Origin: Opisthocomus hoazin
Taxonomy: Eukaryota; Chordata; Aves; Opisthocomiformes; Opisthocomidae
NCBI RefSeq assembly: GCF_030867145.1
Contig: NC_134428.1
Coordinates: 22,237,537 to 22,301,536 of the forward strand
Direction: 5' to 3'
DNA: 64,000 nt
Below the pieces are notes generated by a model. It searched no databases and was not told where the DNA came from. It saw only the letters and a list, made by a program, of their open reading frames with translations. Positions 12,501-25,345 of this stretch are shown here, piece after piece. Both the position numbers and the translations under genes were made by a program. Position 1 is the stretch's first letter. Each line of letters opens with the position of its first letter.

Positions 12501-13737
12501 TCAAAACGAGGAGAAAAAAACGTTTACATTCATTCCAGTTTTGCCACTTACTTTGCAATTGGAAAAGTGAACCGTCCCTGATTCTTTTCTGGCTACAATG
12601 CAGCAGTCTCCTTCTACACCTTTCCTCTAAGCGTCCTCCGTTCCGACAACCTTAAGCATTATACAACCATGCAGATGTATATACACACACACACACACAA
12701 ACAGAACCGCAGCCCAGCATCGGACCACCCGCAGCGATTCCACAACCTGCTGCCAGTAGGTCGAGGGAGGCTCCCCTCCCCCTCTACACTGCCCTGGGGA
12801 GGCCCCATCTGCAGTACTCTGTCCAGTTCTGGGCTCCCCAGTTCAAGAAAGATGAGGAGCTACTGGAGAGAGTCCAGCGGAGGGCTACGAGGAGGAGGAG
12901 GGGACTGGAGCATCTCTCCTATGAGGAGAGGCTGAGGGAGCTGGGCTTGTTCAGCCTGAAGAAGAGAAGGCTGAGAGGGGACCTTAGAAATGCTGATCAC
13001 TATCTGCAGGGTGGGGGTCAGGAGGATGGGGCCAGACTCTTCTCAGTGGTGCCCAGCGACAGGACAAGGGGCAAAGGGCACAAACTGAAGCAGAGGAAGT
13101 TCCAGCTGAACAGGAGGAAGAACTTCTTCCCTCTGAGGGTGATGGAGCCCTGGCCCAGGCTGCCCAGGGAGGCTGTGGAGTCTCCTTCTCTGGAGATATT
13201 CCAGACCCGCCTGGACAAGGTCCTCTACAGCCTGCTCTGTGTGACCCTGCTTGGGCAGGGGGCTGGACTTGGTGACCCACAGAGGACCCTTCCAACCCCT
13301 ACCATGCTGGGATTCGAGCCATGGCGTCCCCCGAGGGGAAGGAGGAGCTGGTCCTACCTCACAGCAACCCCAGTAAACCCCCCCCCCCAGAGGAGGGCGA
13401 TCTCGGCGCCCGCACCCAGCCCCGTCAGGCGGCGGCCGGCCCCGCCTCAGGAACCGGCTCCCAGGGGCAGCCCGGCCCGAGCCGCGCGGGGAGCGGGGCC
13501 GCCGGCACCTCCTGCCCCGACCGCCGCCATTTGAGCCCCCCTCACCGCCCCCAGGGTCGGCTCCAGGCCCTCTCTCCTCGCCCCCATCTGAGCAGGGCCC
13601 GGCTCCCCCCAGCTCACGGAGACGGCGGCGGAGGACGAGCCCCGCCACAGCCCCGGTTAACGGCCCGCGGGGGTGCCGGGGCCGAGAAGAGCCGCCCCCC
13701 TCCGCCCGCGCCGGCTCACCTCTCCACAGCGGAACAT
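6509..13737 (-). CDS. FBXL18: FBXL18, F-box and leucine-rich repeat protein 18 (3' terminal exon not found)
   Basis: Substrate-receptor subunit of an SCF (SKP1-CUL1-F-box) E3 ubiquitin ligase. Coding exons on the minus strand are 13737-13720, 12241-12041, 11143-9603 and 6727-6509, all with AG/GT borders and consistent phase, giving 659 codons plus two bases. Exon 1 encodes only MFRCGE, starting at an ATG in a strong GCCGCC context. Exon 2 carries an acidic stretch and the F-box, about residues 22-66 (LMEFSDEILLHILSYVP...). Exon 3 (1541 nt) encodes the leucine-rich repeats, e.g. LVKLNLSGCHITSL, LTSLNLSGCVHCL and LRTLSLANLG. Exon 4 begins LEQPYF and ends LQQSIVR. The match to the remembered mammalian protein is close throughout. 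Mammalian FBXL18 is about 718 residues, so roughly 50 C-terminal residues are missing. Their exon is probably beyond the left edge. Identity is very secure; the 3' end is open. Confidence 0.95.
6728..9602 (-). other. FBXL18 intron 3
   Basis: Intron of about 2.9 kb between exon 3 (donor gtgag at 9602) and exon 4 (acceptor ttgcag ending at 6728). It holds ordinary single-copy-looking AT-rich sequence. I see no repeat, RNA gene or coding segment in it. Confidence 0.8.
11144..12040 (-). other. FBXL18 intron 2
   Basis: An 897 bp phase-0 intron between exon 2 (donor gtgggg) and exon 3 (acceptor ending tacag). Nothing else is recognised inside it. Confidence 0.85.
12679..12702. repeat. (CA)n microsatellite
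   Basis: A short run of ac dinucleotides preceded by tatata, in FBXL18 intron 1, just before the CR1 copy that follows. Confidence 0.85.
12735..13316 (+). mobile_element. CR1 LINE 3' end, in FBXL18 intron 1
   Basis: A 5'-truncated CR1 non-LTR retrotransposon, antisense to FBXL18. It contains the C-terminal part of the CR1 ORF2 protein ([53 protein letters not shown]) followed by the typical 3' tail, gtgacccacagaggaccctt to tgctgggattc. The opening, gccagtaggtcgagggaggc, is shared with the copy at 60.48 kb, so both belong to one subfamily with similar truncation points. The reverse-transcriptase core is absent and the copy cannot move by itself. Confidence 0.93.
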
Positions 13738-14320
13738 GGCGGCGGGACCCCGTTCACCGCTCAAACCGGCCGCGTCCCGGCCTGGCTCCTCGCCGGCCCG
13801 GCCTCCGCGCGGTCCTTCCGGCGCTGCCGTGACCCGGCTTCCGCGCCTCGCCACACCCCCGCCGCCATCTTGAGCGTGGCTGGGGGAGGAGGCGCCGGCC
13901 GCTCCCCGGGCGCCATCTTGAGAGCGGCGCCGCCATGATGGGAGTGGCCGGTCCATGTGGGACACTGAGTCGCGCCGTTCTCCTCACGGCTTGGGCGGCT
14001 TTGAGGGCTTCTTCACCTTGAGGGCGGCAGCTCTCTGCCCCGAGCCGGTGCGGAGGCGGAATCCGGCTTGTTGAGGGCCCGGTTGCCCTGCCCCAAGGCC
14101 ACCGGCACTGAGGCGTCGGGGACGGCAGGAGCCAGGCGAGCGGCCGCTCGGCCTCGTCCGCCCCGGGCAGCTCCCGGCCACGGGCCTGCTGCCACCCCAG
14201 CAGCTGACTCACGCCGGGCCCACACCCCACGGAGCCCTGAGTCGGCTCCGAAAACATCAGTCCGCCCTGCGAGGAGCCGCGGGGCGCGGCCGTGACTCAC
14301 GGAGGGGCAGAGGGAGCCCG
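13330..14320 (-). promoter_or_regulatory. FBXL18: FBXL18 CpG-island promoter with YY1 motifs
   Basis: Dense CpG sequence covering FBXL18 exon 1 and upstream DNA, with no TATA box. Exact matches to the YY1 consensus AAnATGGCGGC occur at 13861-13871 (read on the minus strand) and at 13733-13743 (plus strand, across the FBXL18 start codon). Partial YY1-like sites are at 13521-13531 and 13910-13920. The transcription start is not visible directly; it most likely lies within about 13,750-13,970. Confidence 0.75.
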
Positions 14321-17300
14321 GTCGTCAATCAGGGCTCTAACCAGGCTAAATATTACAACTGTGTCCGCGGGGGTGAGGTACGATCCTTCGCTTCACTGGA
14401 GGGCTGAGCAGAGGTGGCCCCCGGCTGCTGTGAGCACGGCCACCGCACGCAGCCACGTCCGAGGGGAGCAGCGGGCTCGGCGCGGTTGCTGTTAGCTCCT
14501 CGTCCCAAATCTCAAGTACAGGCAGGGCCAGAGCGCTGGAATTTCCAGTTACGTGGACGCTTTGGGAATTTTGTTCATAGAAAATGTGTTTTAAAGATGA
14601 CCCACAAAGGAAGATGAATAGGTTGCTGCTTTCCTCCTGCTTGACTGTTGCCATTTAAGGCCATGAATTAGGTCAGGGGCAGACTGGGGTTTTCACTCAG
14701 AAACATCAAGCACTTACAGTCTTGATTACCTATTTTGCTTCTAGGCCTGTGAGAAGGCTCTGTAGTTGAAGTGGAAAACACCTCTTAGCCCGTAAATGAG
14801 AGAGAGCCTCAGTAAGAGCATCTGTACCTGCTTTGTTTGTCATGCATTTCACTTAAATAGAAGGTAACGACAAATTAAATCCAGAGGCCCTTCAGTCAAG
14901 ACCGACTTGTTTGACATCTGGGAAAAATACCAACCTGCCATATTTGCAGTCATCAGGGAAAGCAGAGGCTAGGGTGGAGGAGACCTGCATTTCCAATGCA
15001 AATGGTAAATAAAATCATCACCAGGGCCCATAAGCAGAGCAAAAGCCCTGCCCAGGGAGCCAGGTCGGCTGGAGAAGCCTGCGTTGGGACTAGCCACGGG
15101 TTCCCGCCAGCCCTGGGGCGTACGTGGACCAGACAGCAGCTGATGACCCTGAATAAGAGCTGGGAACAGAGATAGGTGTAAGAACCTCCCAAGGAGAAAC
15201 CAGGCTCGCAAGGTTTTGTAAGAGGAGCTGCACTTAGATTCATGATCCACCAAATAAATGAGCAATGTGGCGGTGTAGATAAGACATGGAGGTTGAATGC
15301 AAGGCAGCAGCAGGACATCAGATGGGCGGTAGAGGAGGAAGGAAATGAACAGCTACACCAGACTCTGGCGTTTCTCTTGGTGGTTACCGGGAGGTGGCCG
15401 GACGGTGAGAGGAGAAACCCTCCCTGCCGCGCTTTGCTGCAGGAACGCTCCTCTCAGTGTGGGCGCTTGGGAGCCCTCTGTGAAGGTGGGTTCAGTTCAG
15501 AGCTGGGCCTGATCTCAGGGCAGACTTTGACCGTCTCATGACTAATACACAGTTTTCTTAGCCCAAAGAAGGCAGGCACATATCATGCTGTCCCAGTCCA
15601 GGAGGGCAAGCAAACAAATTAATGCTAATATCAAGATACTTTGCTCTGTATAAGCCAAAAGCTCTTAACTGTTCCAGGCCAGACTGACCTGGGGAATTTC
15701 CCCCCCCCCCTGGGAATTCTTGGGTCATTTCTCTCCTCTGATTCTTGTTAAGGCTGATACAGTCTGGACGTCTCATCTTTTTGTCAGCATGACTAAAGTC
15801 CAGCGGGACTACAGTGGCCAGAGCACTCGGTGAGCTTGGGTCACCTGCTAGCTCCACTGCCGTAAGTGATTTTCAATACTTGATACCGTTTAATACCATC
15901 AGGCCTGCTAAAGCAGATTACAGAGGGGTATAATGCAAGTCAGGGCAGGCTCCAGGTCAGCAATCCCTCTGCAAAGACCAAAGACCAGGACTCCTCCTGC
16001 CCCAGGCGCAGCCGATACCCACAGTCCCATCCCCGAAGCGACACCTCGGAAAGCCCATTTTCTGCAGCTGACGCTTTGCACCCTCGGAGGGGACTTCTGC
16101 AAGGAGGCCAGATGTGTTCAAATGCTCTGGGATTTCCTGGGACTTTTGCACGCCGGCACCTCTCTGAAGCAGCACACACTCTCTAACATGAGAACCGGAC
16201 ACCCCCCACCCCCCCCAACTGGGGACCGTTTCTGGTCAACACTCCCTGACACAGCTAAGAGACAATGAGGCCCTTCAGGGCTAAATCCCGAGAGCTGCAA
16301 CCATCTCCTTTGCCAAGGACATCACTAATTCCTGGTGGTGGCTTAATGCCATAAGCGGCTCCGTGAGGTGACTTTCCAGGTCACCAGCTAATTGAAGGTG
16401 AAGTGCCAGTGACTGTCTCCAGCAGGAGCGAAAGTTGGGAGCTCTGGGGGAAGAAAGGCCGTAAAATGTGTTTGCTCAGCTCCCTTTAGCTGAGCCAGCT
16501 TCCCCCCCAGGGCAGCTAAAGGGAGGCGAGGAAGGGCTGGGTGGCTTGCAAGGATCTACAGCCGAGTCCCGCCGTCTCTGCAGCCTGAGAAATCCCGGTA
16601 CGTCACCGCTGCTGAGCCAAGCCTGGCCCGTGGGTGGCCATTTTAAACCTCCTGGTCCCCTCACAACCCCTGGCTATTTGTGTGCTGGAGCGGAGGAGGA
16701 GGTGGTAGCCAGGGGACTGCTTACTCCCTACACATCTTCTCCTTTGAGTCTTGCTCGTGGCTGGTGGGTTCAAGAGCCAGGAGATGGCTAAACCAACTCC
16801 TCTGCTGCCCTTCCTGTGACAGGCCCCTCGGCATTTCCCCACCTCTGTGAAACAGTGAGGGGCGAACCCAGCCCTCCGAAACCCGATGATGGAAAACCTG
16901 TGGTTAAAAAAAAAAATCCCCCCTCTTCCAGCGCTTGGCGTTCCTGAGAGGAAACCACTCCGGGCTCCCCCCTGCTCGCCGGAGTTGGGAGCAGTGAGTA
17001 ATGCTCGCAGGCTTCCCTGCCCGGCACCACATTCTTTTCTCCATCATGTAATGGCCCAGAGGAGGAATAAACGGAGCCTTGCTGGAGCAGCCTGCAGAGA
17101 GCTGTGCGTGCCGCAGCCTCGTGCCAGAGAGGCGTCGGGAAGGGTTGTGCTGGGCTCAGCCCCGTGGTTCTGGGGGGCTGTTTGCCTAGAACAGTAAGTG
17201 AAAGAGGAAGAAAGGAGAAAAAAAAAAACCCACCCTGCAAAGCGTTAACTACCAGAAAGCCTCGCCTGCTGTGCTCTGGAGCGTGAAGATCAGCCCTGCT

Positions 17301-19000
17301 CCCCTGTGCCCAGCGGCTCCCCACCAGCCCGTCGCTCGCCTGCTCCCTGTGCCCGCACCTCTCCCTGCCTGAGCTGCTCTCAGCCCCCGGTGTTCTGCTG
17401 CGCTGGGATTTCTCCCTCACCGCCACCGTCATCTCTTCTGTTCTTTGTGTCTCAACACATTTTTCCACAGCTCCTAGTGACCATTTCAGGGAGGGCTGAA
17501 GGAAGACGCCCCATTTCCCTATTGCTTTCATCTCTCCTTGCCTCCTGGCCTTTTTCCTGCCCCACTCCCTCTCCAGGAGCTGCCATCGCCTCCTCCTCAC
17601 CCCATTTCCCCAAGACCTCAGGTTATAAGCCCAGTTTGGGCCTTGCTCCAACCTGTTTCACCTCCCCTGTTGCAAACTGGTGCTTCCAGTAGCTCATCTG
17701 CCCGGCCTGGTGTCTGCACCTACAGCCCTGCCGGGCTCCTACAGCACCCGGGAGGAAGGCTGAGGAGATGAAGGGCAGAAACCGGCAGGTCCACCCTGCA
17801 TACAGCATGATGCTGGAGCAGGATCGGGCCAGGTAGAGGATTAAAGAGCCACCGTTCTCCGCCTTTCATCTGCTGTGAGCATGACACAACCACGGCCATT
17901 AGCTCTTCAAAGACAGGCAGGTTGGAGGAGCCTGGGGAAGGCAGCTCACCTGCGAGTCAGGCCCCAAGGTCTGGTCTGCCTGAGCTGGCAATGCGCAGCA
18001 TCACCCGGCTTTGCTCTCCCTGGTCCCTGAGCAGGTCCTCTCCGTCTCCTTCCTTCCACAGCAGTGGCTCCAGCTCCTGGGGAATTTGCTGTGCCCAGCA
18101 GGGTCTTGGCTCCCAGCACAGCTTCGTGAGGGTCCCCACTGTGGCTGCTCCTTTTCATGAAACTGGAGAACTCCATGCACCCAACAAGGCTGGAGCTTCA
18201 GAGAAGGTTCAGGAGCCCAAAAGCTGGGGCAGAGCCAAGAAGCCATGCAAACCGCTTTCCTGGTGGAGACTGGGCTAGAGGCAGGTATCTGCACTGCCCA
18301 CAGCGAGTCCTGGAGCTGCCGGTGTCGCTGGCCCTGCGAGAGTATCCTCCCTCCCACACCCTTTTCCCAGCCCCACCCCTGCCCAGTGGCCCTGCTCTCT
18401 GAAGTCTTTTTCCACTTCACCAAAGACTTTCTCTCACTTTCACCTGAAAGCTGCTCCACCCAGCCAAGTCTGCCAGGGAGAATAAGTCTCCCCAGCCTGA
18501 ACCCAGGCCTTCATCCCAGGGCAGGCCAGGAGCAGGACAGACCAGCTCATGCTCCTGCTGCAGGGAGATGAGGGGACGCTGCCCCACCAAACCGTGGAGC
18601 AGCCCAGCAAGAAGCCTGCTGCTCCAGCATCAACGCTTGCAGTGCCAGCACCACCCAGCTTGGTTTCACCAGGCCAGAGCCAGTCAGTCACACTGACCGA
18701 GACAACACTCACCCGAGGCAGCACTCCAGCAGGCACAGTTGGATCCCCGCTCAGCCCAGCTCCTCCAGCAGCTCCCCACTGCACACGCTGGCATTGCATG
18801 GAGAGCTCCAGCCCAGGGCAGCCTCGGAGACCCACAGGCCTGGCAGGCTCAGCTCTTCCCTCTTCTATCACCAGGAGCCACCTGGCTCCCACAGCACCCA
18901 GCCCCAGGCAGATGGCTGACCCGCACAGCCTGGCAAGCCTAGATCAGAGCATGCAGTAACCGCCAACAAGTGGCACAGAGGAAAGAAAATGAACAATCAA
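14321..19000. other. Intergenic region between the FBXL18 promoter and the ACTB 3' end
   Basis: About 4.7 kb between two minus-strand genes, moderately to strongly GC-rich. Several open frames exist on both strands (up to 287 codons at 16788-17651, minus) but they are low-complexity, splice-less and match no family I know. I see no repeat element, RNA gene or clear promoter here. It presumably includes the ACTB transcription termination zone at its right end. Confidence 0.7.
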
Positions 19001-19028
19001 CACCAGTCAAGCCTCTATGGTGTGCACT

Positions 19029-19034
19029 TTTATT
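19029..19034 (-). terminator. ACTB: ACTB polyadenylation signal AATAAA
   Basis: On the minus strand the context is ccagttcaaataaaagtgca, closely matching the known end of vertebrate beta-actin mRNA (…AATAAAAGTGCACACC). Cleavage is expected about 15-20 bases further, near 19,012. Confidence 0.93.
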
Positions 19035-19557
19035 TGAACTGGTCTTAAGTCAGTGTACAGGTAGCCCCTCCCTCCTCCACATACTGGCACCACTTCTCCT
19101 AGACCCTGCGGGGGACTGTAAAGCCTTCATTCACATCTATTCACTGGGGAACACAGCCCGCTTGCTTGACAAATCGAAGAGAAAAAAGGATCAAGTGTGT
19201 TTTGTTTTTAAGGCGGAAAGATACAAAAAGACACTTGTTGGGTTACATAATTTACAGACAAGCAATTATGACCTAACACCAGAAACTGGCATCGGCTCCC
19301 TCCGAGCTGGGCTGCTGCCTTCACAGAGGCGAGTAACTTCCTGTAACAATGCGTAACAATATTTGGAATGACTATTAAAAAAAGAAACAAATGTACAATC
19401 AAAGTCCTCAGATGCATTGTAGAACTTTGGGGGCGTTCGCTCCAACATGTTTCGTTTTAAGACTGCTGCTGACACCTTCACCGTTCCAGTTTTTTAATCC
19501 TGAGTCAAGCGCCAAAAAAAAAACAAATAAAGCCATGCCAATCTCGTCTTGTTTTAT

Positions 19558-19613
19558 GCGCATTTATGGGTTTTGTTTCATCACAAGGGTGTGGGTGTTG
19601 GTAACAGTCCGGT
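19558..19613 (-). promoter_or_regulatory. ACTB: Beta-actin mRNA zipcode (IGF2BP1/ZBP1 binding element)
   Basis: Directly after the ACTB stop codon the minus strand reads accggactgttaccaacacc, then cacacccttgtgatg and acccataaatgcgc. This is the approximately 54-nt localisation zipcode first defined in chicken beta-actin mRNA. ZBP1/IGF2BP1 KH3-KH4 recognises the CGGAC and ACACCC motifs, and both are intact here. One base differs from my recollection of the chicken sequence (cacaccctt rather than cacacccct), outside the two contact motifs. Confidence 0.95.
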
Positions 19614-23228
<3,615 letters not shown>

Positions 23229-23310
23229 CTTCGGGGAGCGGCGCGGTCGGAGCCGGGGGCGGGCGGCGCGAGGAGGCGGCGGAGCGCGAGTGAGCGGGCA
23301 GAGCTCGCGG
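23229..23310 (-). other. ACTB: ACTB non-coding exon 1 (5'UTR)
   Basis: The 3' border is exact: …ccccgaag followed by the donor gtgaggg at 23228. The 5' end is inferred as about 30 bases downstream of the TATA-like box, near 23,310. The six bases ccagcc in exon 2 complete the 5'UTR before the ATG at 22234. Confidence 0.8.
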
Positions 23311-23410
23311 CGGCTCCCGCCCGCCGCCCGGCCCCGCCTTTTATCGGGCCGCCGCCGCCGCCGCCTCGCCATAAAAGGAAACTTTCGGAGCGCGCCGCTC
23401 TGATTGGTCC
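23311..23410 (-). promoter_or_regulatory. ACTB: ACTB core promoter: CCAAT, CArG and TATA-like boxes
   Basis: In transcription order on the minus strand: ggaccaatca (CCAAT box, 23407-23403), the CArG/SRE CCTTTTATGG (23378-23369), a CGG-repeat stretch, then ccgataaaagg as the TATA-box equivalent (about 23346-23336). Order and spacing match the chicken beta-actin promoter. The TATA element here begins GATAAAA, whereas I recall TATAAAA in chicken. Confidence 0.93.
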
Positions 23411-23813
23411 GCGCCGCGCCTCCCCGCCTCGCGCCGCCCCGCCCCGCCCGGCGCGCGCGGCAGCGCCCCCCCGCCCTGCGAGGAGAAAAAATATTGGGGG
23501 GGGGGGGGGAGCAGAATTGGGGGGGGTGTCTGTGTGTGGGGTGTGGGGGCAGCTCCCCACGCCGTTCCGCTCTGCTTTGCTGGGGAACAGGGACGGCCCC
23601 CCCCGTGCTCGGCGCCCCCCCCCCCCCCGAAGTCCGGAGGGGAACGGCCGCGACCCTCACACAAAGCCACACCCGGGTGGGGGGGGGAGCTGCAGCCCCC
23701 CCCCAGGGAGGGGAAGGGGGTTCCAGTAGCGGCAACGTGCTGCAGGACCCCCCTCCTGCCTGCTGCTGCCCACCGCTGCCCCCCGCCCAGGCCCTCGGGC
23801 CTGGCGCCTGCAC

Positions 23814-23941
23814 CCCCAGTAACCCCCCAGTTAAGGGGCCAAGCCCCAGTAACCCCCTAGCTGAGGGGCCAAGCCCCAGTAACCCCCCAGGTGGGGGGTC
23901 AAACCGCAGTGACCCCCCAGACGAGGGGGTCAAACCCCCCA
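23814..23941. repeat. Short tandem array upstream of ACTB, ~34 bp unit
   Basis: About four diverged copies of a unit reading roughly gccccagtaaccccccag followed by a variable aggggtcaa-type spacer. Located some 500 bp upstream of the ACTB core promoter. Confidence 0.8.
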
Positions 23942-25057
23942 GCGGGTCCCGGCCTGGGATGGGGGGGCCAAGTTCACCGCTGAGGCCAGCAGGCGACAGG
24001 GCTCCCGCCAGGCCCTCGCCCCCCGAGCCCCCCCAGGGAGCACCGCTACGGGCTCTGTCGCGACAGCGGCGGCGACACCTGCGACGAGCAAACGCTGCTG
24101 AGCCAAAGCGGGGGGGCCCCGCTCCCCGTCCTGCTCCGGGGCTGGCGGGGGGCACCGCCGGAGCAGCCCTTTGGTCAGATTTGGGCAATATTTGTTTTCG
24201 TCCGCTTTGATCCCGCGCTCGCCGGGAGCGGGAGACGGGGCTGCGATTCCCCCCTCGGCTGTTGCCATCGAATATCGGGTGGGCATCGAGGCGAGGGCAG
24301 CATCCGCGGAGCGACAAGAGGGCTTTGCGCCTCCGAAACGTCGCGTGATACGCGGGCTGATTAATCGAGTTAATTAAGCAGCCTCGTCAGTAAAGCAGCA
24401 GCAGCAATCTGTCGCCGGTTGGAAGCGCGCGGACTTCGGCGCGGGGGACCTTGGACGTCTAATCTCAGCGGTCTGAAAACAGGGGGAAAAAATTGAATTC
24501 ACTGGAAGAAAAAAAATGTTAAAAATGCCGGTTGTCCTCGGGCACCCCTCGCCGGGCACCGGTGGGGGGGGAGCCAGCCCTGCTGTCAGGTCACCAGGGA
24601 GCTGCGGAGGATGGGGCCTGGAGGATGGGGATCCCTCCCCGGACCGCCAGCCGCCCTCCCCAGCGTGGGGTCTGGTGGGGGGGAGCCAGGCGTTGTTCCC
24701 CCCCACCAGGATTGCTCCATGCTGTGGGACGAACAGAGGAGGAGAGCGGCAGGAGGAACCTGCAAAAGCCACCTGAGATGGAGATTTGCAATGACCTGGG
24801 GAGGGTGGAAGGGGACAGGAGGAGGTGGGACACCAGGGATGGATCAGAACACAAGGAGTGGCCCTTTTCCATGGGACAGTACCCCCTTCCCTAGGAGAAC
24901 CCGGTCCAGGAGCTGGTAGAGGTGCCCCAAAACCCAACACCATGGCTGCTCCCAGATGGGTGCTTCAGAGGGGACAGTGTGGGGAGGAGACAGGAGCCTT
25001 GTGGGCTCTGCTGGGCCACCCCAGGGCCATGCCTCGTCCGTCACTGCAGACTTGGCC
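23942..25057. other. Intergenic, upstream of ACTB
   Basis: GC-rich non-coding sequence. The distinctive part is about 24,170-24,480, which includes ttaatcgagttaattaag at 24361-24378 in otherwise GC-rich DNA. No gene or known repeat is recognised. Confidence 0.65.
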
Positions 25058-25345
25058 ATGGTGATGGACCTGCCCTACCAGGCCACGCCATGGCCATGCC
25101 TTGTTCCCTCCACACTGGAGATGGACATGGTGATGGACCTGCCCTGCCAGGCCGAGCCATGGCCATGCCTTGTTCCCTCCATGCTGGAGATGGACATGGT
25201 GATGGATCTGCCCTGCCAGGCGACACCACAGCCATGCCTTGTTCCCTCCATGCTGGAGATGGCTGTGGTGATGGACCTGCCCTCCTAGGCCACCTTGGTA
25301 CCATGCCATCCCCTCCACGCAGGAGGTGGCCGTGGTGATGGAGCA
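25058..25345. repeat. Minisatellite, 69 bp unit, about four copies
   Basis: The sequence atggtgatggacctgccct recurs at 25059, 25128 and 25197 (gatct variant) and, with a gtggtgatgg start, at 25266. The period is exactly 69 bases. Later copies are more diverged. The unit length is a multiple of three, which explains open frames across it on both strands. Confidence 0.92.

Larger units (their letters stand above)
19012..19613 (-). other. ACTB: ACTB 3' untranslated region
   Basis: About 600 bases between the TAA stop and the poly(A) signal on the minus strand. The stop-proximal part is the zipcode, listed separately. The distal part (…cctgtacactgacttaagac…) is the conserved beta-actin 3'UTR end seen in birds and mammals. 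Confidence 0.9.

Noticed and set aside
16788-17651. 287-codon minus-strand frame between FBXL18 and ACTB
   Set aside because: No domain or plausible splice sites; amino-acid composition typical of random GC-rich sequence.
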